Below, in pieces: positions 34,130 through 46,374 of a stretch of DNA of 64,000 nt (its first letter is position 1; the number at the start of each line of letters is the position of its first letter). Both the position numbers and the translations under genes were made by a program. The stretch comes from Solanum dulcamara. Lineage: Eukaryota; Streptophyta; Magnoliopsida; Solanales; Solanaceae. The notes below the pieces were generated by a model. That model did not search any database. It was not told the origin of the DNA and worked only from the letters and a program-made list of their open reading frames with translations. The stretch is taken from positions 9,669,256-9,733,255 of the forward strand of contig NC_077248.1 of the NCBI RefSeq assembly GCF_947179165.1, in the 5' to 3' direction.

Positions 34130-35290
34130 TAAGTCACATATTCATGCAATGAATGTGCCTATTCAGATTGATGTCCCAAAAGGACCATCTACTAGTATCA
34201 TAGCTTCTGAATTCCAAACACTCCTGAAGCGTGATAGACCGTTGGGTTCAAAAGATAAAAATGCTAAAAAGAGAAGCGTGAAAAATAATAAAGATGATAA
34301 TACAAAAGAACCCTCTGAATAAGGTCAAGATTTGAGTAATCCTAATATTCCTGAAGAAATCAGTGAACCCGAGACTCAATGAATGAAGAACTTTCAATAA
34401 GTTCTATCGGTGATGAGATAAATTTAGATCGATCAAAAATTACGATTGATAATGCTTTTGCATATAATATTGCACTTAACCTCATGCAAGATAGTGAAAG
34501 TCTTGAGCCTAAATCCGTCGAAGAATGCCGACGTAGATGTGATTGGCCAGAATGACAAAAGATAATTAAATCAGAATTAGATTCACTTGCTAAATGTGAG
34601 GTTTTTGGACTGATAGTCCAAACCCCTGAAGGTGTAAAATCAGTTGTCTATAAATGAGTTTTTGTGCAAAAACGAAATGAGAGAAATGAAGTTGTTAAAT
34701 ACAAGGCACACCTTGTTGCACAAGGATTATCTCAAAGACCTGGGGCAAACTATGAATAAACATATTCACCTGTTATGGATGAAATAACTTTTTGATATCT
34801 CATCATTTTAGCTGTAAATAAAAATCTTGAAATACATCTAATGGATGTAGTTACAGTTTACCTTTATGATTCACTTAATAATGAAATTTACATGAAAATT
34901 CCAAAAGGATTAAAATTGTCTGAAGCATGTACTAAGTCTGGGAGATGTACTCAATCAAATTGCAAAAATCATTATATGGTCTGAAACAATCAGGGCGTAT
35001 GTCGTATAATCTCCTTAGTGAGTACTTGATAAATGAAGGTTATATAAATGATGTCATTTGCCCATGTGTTTTTGTTAAGAAAACAGAATCAGAGTTTGTT
35101 AGACTTGCCATTTATGTTGATGACATAAATCTCATTAGAACCCCTGAATAGGTCCAAAAGGCGATTGAATATATAATGAAAGAATTCGAAATGAAAGATC
35201 TTGGAAAGACAAAATTTTGTCTGGGTCTGCAAATTGAAAATTTAGCAGACGAGGTCTTTGTCCACCAATCTGCCTACATTGAAAAAAATT
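34130..35290 (+). pseudogene. pol: Copia reverse transcriptase remnant
   Basis: Resumes after the solo LTR with VPIQIDVPKGPSTS. Then come DSLAKCEVFGLI, YKAHLVAQGLSQRPG, and, in the frame 34945-35151, LQKSLYGLKQSGRMSYN with the catalytic YVDD at about 35118. Stops lie at about 34320, 34381, 34552, 34654 and 34756, so the enzyme cannot be made. Its role was copying element RNA to DNA in the virus-like particle. Confidence 0.85.
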
Positions 35291-36112
35291 TAAAATAATT
35301 TTACATGGACAAAGCACATCTATTAAGTACTCCAATTGTTGTTTGATCACTTGAAGTGGAAAAAGATCCATTTTGACCTCCAGAAGAGAATGAAGAACTT
35401 CTTAGTCCTGAAGTACCATATCTCAGTGCTATTAGTGCACTTATTTATCTTGCTAACGCAATCAGACCTGATATAACATTTTCTGTTAATTTGTTGGCAA
35501 GGTATAGTTCATCCTCAACGCGAAGATATTGGAACGGTATCAATCATATTTTGCGATACCTAAAGGGTACCATTGATATGAGCTTGTTTTATACTAACAA
35601 AGGTTGTGCATACCTTATTGGTTATGGAGATACATGTTATTTATCAGATCCACATAAAACTTGATCTCAAACAGACTATCTATTTACATACGGAGAAACT
35701 GTTATATCATGGCGATCTACAAAGCAGTCTATTATTGCTACTTCTTCAAATCCTGCTGAAATAATAGCAATTCATAAAGCAAATACATAATGTGTGTGGT
35801 TGAGATCGATGATACAGTTCATCAAAGAAAGATGCGGCCTGAAAAATAATGTCAAATTACCCACAGTTATATTCGAAGACAATATCGCGTGCATAGCTCA
35901 ATTAAAATGTGGCTTCATAAAAGGAGACAGAACGAAACATATTTCACCAAAATTATTCTTCACATATGATCTTCAGAAGAATGGTGATATTGATGTACAA
36001 CAAATTCGTTCGAGTGATAATCTTGCAGATTTATTCACAAAGGCATTACTAACATCAACTTTTGAGATGCTAAGATATAAGATTGGAATACGTCGTCTCC
36101 AAAATATCAAAT
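35291..36112 (+). pseudogene. pol: Copia RNase H remnant
   Basis: Covers the C-terminal part of copia pol: LSAISALIYLANAIRPDIT-like text at about 35425, a degraded GYGDTCYLSDPHKT segment, and the open stretch 35794-36114 with VIFEDNIACIAQLKCGFI, TKHISPKLFF and NLADLFTKAL. A stop at 35788 and others upstream interrupt it. RNase H removes the RNA template during element replication. Confidence 0.85.
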
Positions 36113-36384
36113 GAAGTTTTCATCAGGGTAAGTAAAATATGCGTTGTACACTTTTTCCCTTAACCAATGTTTTGTCCCACTGAATTTTCCTGGTAAGGTT
36201 TTTAATGAGGCAGCACTCAAGACGTATTACCAGATGTGTGTACTCTTTTTCTTTATTAGGCTTTTTTCTACTTGGTTTTTTCTAAAAAAAAAAAGATTTT
36301 AACGAGGCACAACATCTAAGGGTGTTCAAGATAACTATGCATATTGCTTCTTGTAGAGTTTTTAATGAAGCACATTACACGTGG

Positions 36385-36485
36385 ACATCCAAGGGGGAGT
36401 GTTATACATAGTAGATGTCACTTTTCCCTTTCCTTTTCTTTTCCTTCTGATTTTTCCTTTTCCTTTTTCTCTCCACCAAAAATTG
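36385..36485 (+). repeat. Copia polypurine tract and first part of its 3' LTR
   Basis: AAGGGGGAG at 36391-36399 precedes TGTTATACATAGTAG at 36400. The LTR is cut at 36485 by the gypsy insertion and resumes at 45873. AATTG is present on both sides of the insert. Confidence 0.9.
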
Positions 36486-38641
36486 TGTCACGCCCCGAGA
36501 GGGTACCCTAGGCGTGGCCAACATTCAGAAACCATTTCTGGCTTCCGAGAGAACCACTTGGTCTCATTTCTTATTTATTCATCAGCGGAAGACTTAAGAA
36601 TACTAATGTGGGCTAGTCATAATCGAAGGAAAAATAGATAATTTTTATAAGAAGTAGTTTCTAAGGAGAACTACTCCAATTACATCATCAGACTCTGTCT
36701 ATGAAGCCTCTAATACTCTTAGATGGTGCCATTGACATGTCCATGGCTACCTCAAAAGAAACATCACACTCAACAATAATAAAAGGATAAGGAGTTCCTT
36801 CGAATACAAGAAGGACTCACCAAATAGCTGAAAAGAAATGATCTTCAACGATGCGCCTGTTGAGGATCTATAACACCTGTATCTGCATCATAAAATGATG
36901 CAGGTCGAATGACGTCAGTACGTGGAATGTACGAGTATGTAAAATGGCAGGAAGGTAAGGACAGATATCAAGAAACTCCTCTCAAGAAAACTCAGCTCAG
37001 AACTCAACATCATCTCAACATGAATATGTAATGCAAGTTTAAAATATAATAATAAAAATAATAATAATAAGCAATGCTTACTCAGTTGAAAGTTTCTCTA
37101 ACCGACAACCATCACTTATGAGCTAGCGATGATACAACGAAGCGATGTCGTTGCCACATCCATCCAATACCTTGCCAGGGTAAAGGACATCACCATCTTG
37201 GATCCACTCATCAAAGTCCTCTGTTTGGGACTTAAGAGGCATAGCCTCCATCCTACGCTGGCTACGTAGTTCTGGGGTTTGAGTCAATTAAACTCTTACC
37301 CAACTCGGTGCTCAATACTACTCCCAAAATATGTGCTCATATTAAACTCATCATCTAGTCTCATTGGACTTTAATTTAAATCATCAAACTCATCTCATTT
37401 CATGTTCATCAATCATTATACTTCCAAAAAACATCATTTACATCTCATCAAAACATCTTGCTCAAAATATCATTTGCTCAAATTCATTCAAACTCAACTC
37501 TTATGCTCTTTTAAAACTCAATAAAATACATATATAGTATTAATTCATATAACTTTCTTTTTATCAATGAAAATAATAAAAATCCAACATCTTTACTCAA
37601 AACATATGTAAAAATATTCATGAACATCAAATCAATTAGGTTTCATGGGAAAGTAGCCATGAACAATAATTCCAATAATATGAGAGATAACAATAATAAT
37701 AATATTAATGCATAAATATATCAAACTCAATAGAAGAAGAATTAATTCATCTAGAATTCAAGATTTGGATAAAACTCAACTATAACTCAATTATAATAAA
37801 TTTAAATATTGGGCGCATGGACGAACTCAATTCAATGCTATGAAAGCCTTACATACCTTAAATTCGAAGGTTTACTCCGAATTTGAACACTCTTGGACCC
37901 CTAGCCTTTTCTTCTCGCCGGAGCATTTTGTGTACTACCCGGAGTATAAGAATAACCGGAGTAGTATTTTTATACTACTAAAACTAAAACTATATTTGAG
38001 AAGAAGTATATAGAGAGAAGAAATGCTTAAGAAAGCTTGATGAATAAAATGAGGAAATAAGGTGGGTATTTATAGGTGGGAAAGAGGGACCTAACAATAA
38101 ATAAAATAATTATAAAGAAAAATCTGAAAATTTAATGGAATATATTGATGTCATGGATGATGTTAAATGGAGGACAATTTATGTCATGCATGATGTCAAA
38201 TGTATCTAGATGTTTCCATGGTAGGTAAGATGAGTTCTTTTTAACAGAATACTCTTTTTTGAAGCTACGTTTGAATATGATAAATTCCTTATTAGGATTT
38301 GGTTTCTTCATAAGAATTTTAGATATGGAAGTCTAGTTTCATATCGTTCAAGAATCAACCAATTTGGAGTAACCTACAGTGAGATATGAATTTTCTTCTA
38401 TCAACACTCAATTCCATCACAGCACTATATCTTGCAAAGATTAATTTATTTGACTTACTTATACTCCGAATTTGAAGTTATGTTCTTCATGAAAGTTGTA
38501 GGTAAGGATGTTGTGATTACCCAGAAATTTGAATCACCAAATTTGGACCAACCTATGAAAGGTTATGCCCAAAATACAGAGATTGTATTATTTTCGTCGA
38601 GAATTGAAATACCGACATACAACATTTTAGGGGTTGTTACA
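36486..38641 (-). repeat. 3' LTR of the young gypsy element
   Basis: 2156 bases, TGTCACGCCCCGAGAGGG to GGGGTTGTTACA on the plus strand. The hairpin at 36883-36903 (CTGCATCAT and ATGATGCAG arms) is followed by GTCAGTACGTGGAATGTACG. Confidence 0.95.
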
Positions 38642-38658
38642 ATATCTCCCCCTTGGGA
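38642..38658 (-). other. Polypurine tract of the young gypsy element
   Basis: Minus-strand CCAAGGGGGAGATATT lies against the 3' LTR. It is almost the same as the tract of the non-autonomous element at 23036. Confidence 0.85.
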
Positions 38659-38771
38659 TCATTCGTCCTCAAATGAAGATGAAAATAGGAGACATAAAGA
38701 ATGAATATCATCAATACATCAACTCCCATACTCAAATGGTCAATGACTCAAACTCAAGAATAAACATCGAC

Positions 38772-41700
38772 TCAACGGTAGAAGTAAGGAATATTACCTT
38801 GAATATCGTCATCAGAAGGCATAAATAGATGAGGATAGTTAGCCTTCATATCTTCTTCAGCTTCCCATGTAGCCTCTTCAACAAATTGATTTCGCCATAG
38901 GACTTTGACAGATGCTACTTCCTTAGTTCTTAATTTGCGAACCTGACGATCAAGAATTTGAACTGGAATCTCTTCATAACTCAAACTCTCTTTCACCCCA
39001 ATGCTCTCAGCTGGGACAACAAGTGAAGGATCTCCCAAACACTTCTTAAGCATAGAGATGTGAAACACGGGATGAATAGCAGCTAATTCTAGAGGCAACT
39101 CCAATTCATAGGCTACGTTACCTACCCTCCTCATAATCTGATAAGGACCAATGTAGCGGGGACTAAGCTTCCCTTTCTTTCCAAATCTCATCACACCCTT
39201 CATGGGTGAAACTTTCAAGTATACCCAATCGTACACTTTGAACTTCAAATCTCTTCTTCTAACATCAGTGTAGGATTTCTGGCGACTTTGAGCAGTTCTC
39301 AACCTCTCTTGTATGGTTTTCACCTTCTCCATAGCTTGGTGAACCAAGTCTGGTCCAATCAACTCAGCTTCACCAACTTCAAACCAACCAATTGGTGATC
39401 TACATCTCCTCCCATACAGAGCTTCATAAGGAGCCATTTGAATACTCGAATGGAAACTATTATTGTATGCAAACTCAATAAGAGGTAAATGATCATCCCA
39501 ATTACATTTGAAGTCAATGACACAGGCTCTTAACATATCCTCCAAAGTCTGTATCGTACGCTCTGCCTGGCCATCTGTTTGTGGATGAAAAGCAGTACTA
39601 AGGTTCACTCTTGAACCCAAGCCCTTTTGAAATGACTTCCAAAACTGAGCAGTAAATTGAGCTCCCCTATCAGAGATGATAGACAAAAGAACTCCATGCA
39701 GTCTAATAATCTCTCTAAGATACAGTTTGGCATAATCCTCTGTAGTGTTCGTAGTCTTAACCGGCAAGAAATGGGCCGATTTAGTCATCCTATCCACAAT
39801 CACCCAAATAGAGTCATGTTGTTTGCGGGTTCGTGGTAAACCGGTAATGAAGTCCATATTGATCATTTCCCACTTCCATTCCGGGATCTCTATATTTTGA
39901 GCCACTCCACAAGGCCTTTGGTGCTCAACTTTAACTTGTTGGCAATTAGGGCACTTGGACACAAACTCTGCTATATCTCTCTTCATTCCACTCCACCAGT
40001 ATACTTCTCTCAATTCATGATACATCTTTGTTGAACCTGGATGGATGGAATACTTAGAATTATAGGCTTTTTTCATGATTCTCTCCCTAATACCATCAAC
40101 ACTTGGAACACATAATCTTTCTTGATATCTCAACACTCCATCTCCCCCTTTGGTAAAAGCCATTACCTTCTGCTTGTGAACCTCATCCTTCAGTTGAAGA
40201 AGAATGGGATCCCGATCTTGCTTTTCTTTCACCTCTGCAACTAGAGATGATTCAGCTCCATTTCGTACTATTATACCACCCTCACTAGAGTCAATAAGTT
40301 GAACTCCCAAACGTGCAAGTCTATGCACTTTCTTTGCCAACTCCTTCTTTTCCTCTTCCACATGGGTTGTACTCCCCATAGATAACCTGCTAAGAGCATC
40401 AGCAACTACATTTGCTTTACCTGGGTGGTAGAGAATGCTCATGTCATAATCCTTGAGCAACTCTAGCCATCTCCTCTGCCTCAAATTCATCTCCTTCTGG
40501 CTGAATACATACTGTAAGCTCTTATGGTCTGTGAACACATCCACATGTACACCATAAAGATAGTGACGCCAGATATTAAGAGCAAATACCACAGCTGCCA
40601 ACTCAAGGTCATGAGTGGGGTAGTTCCTCTCATGAGTCTTAAGCTGCCTGGAGGCATAGGCAATGACCTTACCTTTCTGCATCAATACACATCCCAACCC
40701 AACTCTTGAAGCATCACAATAGATTACAAAACCATCTGTTCCTTCGGGTAGGGATAGTACTGGAGCAGTAGTCAATCTAGCTTTCAACTCTTGAAAACTT
40801 TTCTCACAAGCATCAGACCATTGAAACTTAGCCTTCTTCTGAGTCAGCTTAGTCAATGGTGAGGATATGGATGAAAATCCCTCAACAAACCTCCTATAGT
40901 AACCAGCCAAACCTAAGAAACTCCTTATATCGGTTGGAGAGGTGGGTCGAGGCCAGTTCTTAACTGCCTCAATCTTTTGAGTATCAACTTGGATTCCATC
41001 CCCAGATATAATATGACCTAGGAATGCTACAGACTCAAGCCAAAACTCACATTTTGAAAACTTAGCATACAACTCCTCCTCCTTAAGAGTTTGAAGGACA
41101 ATCCTAAGGTGATTACCATGCTCACTCTTACTTCTAGAGTAGACCAAAATATCATCGATGAAGACAATTACAAAGGTATCTAGGTATGGCTTGAATACTC
41201 GGTTCATGAGGTCCATAAAAGCTTCTGGAGCATTTGTCAATCCAAAGGACATAACAAGAAACTCAAAATGACCATAGCGGGTTCGAAAAGCCGTCTTCGG
41301 GATGTCACATTCTCTCACTTTCAACTGGTGATAGCCTGATCTGAGGTCTATCTTAGAGAAGCATGTGGTACCCTGAAGTTGGTCAAATAAATCATCTATT
41401 CTGGGGAGAGGGTACTTGTTTTTAATGGTGACCTTGTTTAGTTGTCGGTAATCAATGCACATTCTAAGGGACCCATCTTTCTTTCGCACGAATAGGACAG
41501 GAGCGCCCCAGGGTGAGACACTTGGCCTAATAAACCCCTTATCTAGGAGGTCTTTCAGTTGTTCTTTCAACTCTTTCAACTCAGCAGGAGCCATCCTATA
41601 AGGAGGAATGGAGATAGGTTGTGTATTAGGAAGGACATCAATACCAAAGTCTATCTCTCTATCACGAGGGATTCCGGGTAGATCCTCAGGAAAGACTTCA

Positions 41701-43499
41701 GGAAACACATTCACAATGGGAACTGACTCAAGAGATGGAGTCTGATCATTAATATTTTTGACTCGGACTATATGATATATACATCCCTTAGAGATTAATT
41801 TTCTGGCCTTAAGGTAGGAAATAAATTTACCCCTAGGTACTACAGAATTCCCCTTCCACTCTAAGATAGGCTCGTTTGGAAATTGAAACTTGACAATTCG
41901 GGTCCTACAATCAACTGAAGCATAACAAGAATAAAGCCAGTCCATACCAAGAATCACATCAAAATCAACCATGTCCAACTCAACTAAGTCAGCCATGGTA
42001 TCCCTATGATAGATTGACACAGTACAATTTCTATAGACCCTCTCAGCTAAGATAGAATCACCAACAGGAGTAGACACACTGAAAGGCTCAAGAAAACACT
42101 CAGGAAGGATCTCAAATTTACTAGTCAAGTAAGGAGTCACAAAAGATAATGTAGCACCCGGATCAAGTAATGCATACACATCAAAAGAAAGGACTCGGAG
42201 CATACCAGTAACAACATCGGGTGCATTTTCTTGGTCTTGGCGACTACCCATAGCATACAGACGGTTGGTTCCCCCACCTGCAGTTGAAGCTGCACCTCTA
42301 TGATTACCTCTATTTTGTGGAGCTGCAGAAGAAAACTGAGCTTTATTACTTCCATCTCCCTGTCTCTTTGAAGGACACTCATTCTGGAAGTGACCTGTCT
42401 TTCCACATCCGTAGCAAGCATTGATGCCCACACGACACTCTCCCAAATGGAGCCTCCCACATCTAGCACATGGTGGTTTTCCTCTAGAACCTTGAGCCAT
42501 ACTTAATTGGGACTGAGAACCTTGAAATCGAAAGTTTTGGTGAGTTAGAGATCTCTGATCATACCTGGTATTAGGTGTAAAAGCATTTGTTGGGAAAGGT
42601 GCATAATTGGAAGACCTTTTTTGAAAGAAAGACTGGTTACCCTTCCCTTGCTTCTGCTCATTCTCATGCCCAGCAGACTTAGCCTTCTTGCTTAGGTGTT
42701 CCTCTCGGTCCTTTTTCTTGTCATCCTCAACCTGCTGAGCATATACCATCAATCTAGAAAAATCCATGTCAGAAATTATTAGCATTGCCTTACATTCTTT
42801 CTTTACATGTTTGCCTAGGCCAGAGACAAACTTTCTCATCTTAGACCTCATATGAGGAATCATTTCTGGGGCATATTTGGACAATTGAATAAACTTCAAA
42901 CTATACTCTTTCACAGTCATACTCTCTTGCTTGAGGTTCACAAACTCCTCAATTTTTGCTTCACGTAGCTCTTGGGGAAAGAAGTTATCAAGAAATTCTC
43001 TTTCAAACTCATCCCAAAGAGCAGGCTCTGCATCCTCACCTCTACTTTCTTTCCACTGGTTATACCAGACATTTGCCACATCCTTGAGTTGATAAGAAAC
43101 CAACTCAACCCCCTCAATATCTGTAGCATGCATCGCTTTTAGTATCTTCTACATCTCATCAATGAAATTTTGGGGGTCTTCATCAACGTTGGAACCCGTG
43201 AAGACCGGCGGATTCATTCTCAGAAAATCTCTTATCCTTGTGGCAGCAGACGGCTCTTGATAACTAGAGCTAGGAGTTGGTGAACTTTGGCTACTATTGC
43301 GAGCAGCCACCAACTGAGTGAGCATAGCAATCGCTCCTCGAAAATCTTCCTCAGAAGTAGGAGCGGTCTGAACAGTAGGTACTTGGGGTACCTCAGTAGA
43401 CCTTGCAGATCGACCCCTAGTTCTCCGTGGAGGCATTACTGACTGTGGAACCTCAGTACTGGCAGCGTTCCTCTGACTAGCTGAACGTTTAGGAGGCAT
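38772..43499 (-). CDS. gag-pol: Ty3/gypsy gag-pol polyprotein with one in-frame TAG
   Basis: The frame runs from ATG at 43499 (MPPKRSASQ) to 38772, about 1570 codons, broken only by TAG at 43149-43151 in gag. Residues counted from the Met at 43133: rest of capsid 1-150; knuckles CARC..GEC and [14 protein letters not shown] near 225-258; protease with DPG in place of DSG ([11 protein letters not shown]) near 324; reverse transcriptase with FIDD near 658; RNase H (CDAS) near 806. Integrase follows with an HHCC finger from 1030 (HPG, CPNC) and a D-D-E core (NMDFI, ISDRG, QAERT). The chromodomain-like tail at about 1395-1445 contains ATWEAEEDM. These proteins copy the element and integrate it. 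The stop is likely a single C-to-T change, and readthrough cannot be excluded. Confidence 0.9.
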
Positions 43500-43701
43500 G
43501 TCTGAAACGTGTAAACGCACGAATTAGAAAGAAAGCTTTTATAGAGTTAAACTCTATCGCACGAACTCAGATTATGAAAGAAGTGAAATAATTCCTAATG
43601 TCCTATAGCTTCCTGATTATAAGTGTGGTGCACGACACACCCATAAACAAGACTCTACTAGACACGGCTTCATAGACACCCTAGGACTCTTGAACTCTGT
43701 G

Positions 43702-43714
43702 ATCTGATACCAAG
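43702..43714 (-). other. Primer-binding site of the young gypsy element
   Basis: Minus-strand TTGGTATCAGATC follows the 5' LTR after a short AAC spacer. It matches the initiator tRNA-Met complement except near its end (GATC where the perfect site has GAGC). Confidence 0.8.
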
Positions 43715-43716
43715 TT

Positions 43717-45872
43717 TGTCACGCCCCGAGAGGGTACCCTAGGCGTGGCCGGCACTCAAAAACCATTTCTGGCTTCCGAGAGAACCACTTGGTCTCATTT
43801 CTTATTTATTCATCAGCGGAAGACTTAAGAATACTAATGTGGGCTAGTCATAATCGAAGGAAAAATAGATAATTTTTATAAGAAGTAGTTTCTAAGGAGA
43901 ACTACTCCGATTACATCATCAGACTCTGTCTATGAAGCCTCTAATACTCTTAGATGGTGCCATTGACATGTCCATGGCTACCTCAAAAGAAACATCACAC
44001 TCAACAATAATAAAAGGATAAGGAGTTCCTTCGAATACAAGAAGGACTCACCAAATAGCTGAAAAGAAATGATCTTCAACGATGCGCCTGTTGAGGATCT
44101 ATAACACCTGTATCTGCATCATAAAATGATGCAGGTCGAATGACGTCAGTACGTGGAATGTACGAGTATGTAAAATGGCAGGAAGGTAAGGACAGATATC
44201 AAGAAACTCCTCTCAAGAAAACTCAGCTCAGAACTCAACATCATCTCAACATGAATATGTAATGCAAGTTTAAAATATAATAATAAAAATAATAATAATA
44301 AGCAATGCTTACTCAGTTGAAAGTTTCTCTAACCGACAACCATCACTTATGAGCTAGCGATGATACAACGAAGCGATGTCGTTGCCACATCCATCCAATA
44401 CCTTGCCAGGGTAAAGGACATCACCATCTTGGATCCACTCATCAAAGTCCTCTGTTTGGGACTTAAGAGGCATAGCCTCCATCCTACGCTGGCTACGTAG
44501 TTCTGGGGTTTGAGTCAATTAAACTCTTACCCAACTCGGTGCTCAATACTACTCCCAAAATATGTGCTCATATTAAACTCATCATCTAGTCTCATTGGAC
44601 TTTAATTTAAATCATCAAACTCATCTCATTTCATGTTCATCAATCATTATACTTCCAAAAAACATCATTTACATCTCATCAAAACATCTTGCTCAAAATA
44701 TCATTTGCTCAAATTCATTCAAACTCAACTCTTATGCTCTTTTAAAACTCAATAAAATACATATATAGTATTAATTCATATAACTTTCTTTTTATCAATG
44801 AAAATAATAAAAATCCAACATCTTTACTCAAAACATATGTAAAAATATTCATGAACATCAAATCAATTAGGTTTCATGGGAAAGTAGCCATGAACAATAA
44901 TTCCAATAATATGAGAGATAACAATAATAATAATATTAATGCATAAATATATCAAACTCAATAGAAGAAGAATTAATTCATCTAGAATTCAAGATTTGGA
45001 TAAAACTCAACTATAACTCAATTATAATAAATTTAAATATTGGGCGCATGGACGAACTCAATTCAATGCTATGAAAGCCTTACATACCTTAAATTCGAAG
45101 GTTTACTCCGAATTTGAACACTCTTGGACCCCTAGCCTTTTCTTCTCGCCGGAGCATTTTGTGTACTACCCGGAGTATAAGAATAACCGGAGTAGTATTT
45201 TTATACTACTAAAACTAAAACTATATTTGAGAAGAAGTATATAGAGAGAAGAAATGCTTAAGAAAGCTTGATGAATAAAATGAGGAAATAAGGTGGGTAT
45301 TTATAGGTGGGAAAGAGGGACCTAACAATAAATAAAATAATTATAAAGAAAAATCTGAAAATTTAATGGAATATATTGATGTCATGGATGATGTTAAATG
45401 GAGGACAATTTATGTCATGCATGATGTCAAATGTATCTAGATGTTTCCATGGTAGGTAAGATGAGTTCTTTTTAACAGAATACTCTTTTTTGAAGCTACG
45501 TTTGAATATGATAAATTCCTTATTAGGATTTGGTTTCTTCATAAGAATTTTAGATATGGAAGTCTAGTTTCATATCGTTCAAGAATCAACCAATTTGGAG
45601 CAACCTACAGTGAGATATGAATTTTCTTCTATCAACACTCAATTCCATCACAGCACTATATCTTGCAAAGATTAATTTATTTGACTTACTTATACTCCGA
45701 ATTTGAAGTTATGTTCTTCATGAAAGTTGTAGGTAAGGATGTTGTGATTACCCAGAAATTTGAATCATCAAATTTGGACCAACCTATGAAAGGTTATGCC
45801 CAAAATACAGAGATTGTATTATTTTCGTCGAGAATTGAAATACCGACATACAATATTTTAGGGGTTGTTACA
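43717..45872 (-). repeat. 5' LTR of the young gypsy element
   Basis: 2156 bases, the same length as the other LTR. In the minus orientation it carries the promoter; the TATTTATAGG-containing segment near 45299 on the plus strand is a possible leader or TATA region. The hairpin is at 44114-44134. Confidence 0.95.
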
Positions 45873-46043
45873 AATTGTCTCCAATTTGTCCCCCTCAACT
45901 TGTTAACTTTCATTCTTTGCAGTGGTTGTGACTATAAATAATCACTGGTATTATGCAAATGAAAAGAAGCAATTCTCTCAATTCCCTTCCTTTCTTTTGT
46001 TATCTCTCTTTGTTATTAAATTGCTAAGTTAGTTCATTTTATA
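45873..46043 (+). repeat. Remaining part of the copia 3' LTR
   Basis: Starts with the second AATTG and continues TCTCCAATTTGTCCCCCTC, matching 29178-29343 of the 5' LTR through TATAAATAATCACTGG to TTCATTTTATA. The exact outer end is uncertain by a few bases. Confidence 0.85.
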
Positions 46044-46374
46044 TCGGTTTCAAATTTGTTCCCAAAGAATGATGAGAGGACCTCGACCATTAGATGTGAG
46101 CATGGTATCCTATACTACATCTAATAGTTAATCCTTTCAATTGGATTAAAATACTGTATAAATTCAGATAAAAATTAATTGGAGTTTCTAAACAACAGAA
46201 ATTGGATGAAGTTTGACTAAGTTCAAATATATTAGAGCTTGCAAAAATGTAATGAAGGAGAAATTGTATACATGAGTTACAAGTTCTATAAATCTTAGCC
46301 AAAAAAACTAAAAAATAGGTACAAAGGAAATACTAGTACATATATTATAATATTATTATATGATGTGTTGGTCT
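46044..46374. other. Spacer and probable 3' untranslated region
   Basis: AT-rich sequence between the copia end and the stop codon of the plastid-protein gene on the minus strand. The part next to 46375 would be its 3' untranslated region. No other feature is seen. Confidence 0.5.

Larger units (their letters stand above)
36486..45872 (-). mobile_element. Full-length young Ty3/gypsy element (minus), TSD AATTG
   Basis: A 9387-base element flanked by AATTG (36481-36485, 45873-45877). Both LTRs are 2156 bases and differ at only a handful of positions by eye (for example AACATTCAG versus GGCACTCAA near the outer tip). Primer-binding site, polypurine tract and an almost open gag-pol frame are present. 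It is the youngest large insertion in the window and sits inside the copia 3' LTR. Confidence 0.95.
29112..46043 (+). mobile_element. Decayed Ty1/copia element with two nested insertions
   Basis: Once the solo LTR at 32049-34124 and the gypsy element at 36486-45872 are subtracted, the order is LTR, gag, protease, integrase, reverse transcriptase, RNase H, polypurine tract, LTR. That is the copia domain order. About 5.5 kb belongs to copia itself. The coding parts carry many stops. The two LTRs both begin TGTTATACATAG but are clearly diverged. No target duplication could be read at the outer ends. Confidence 0.9.
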
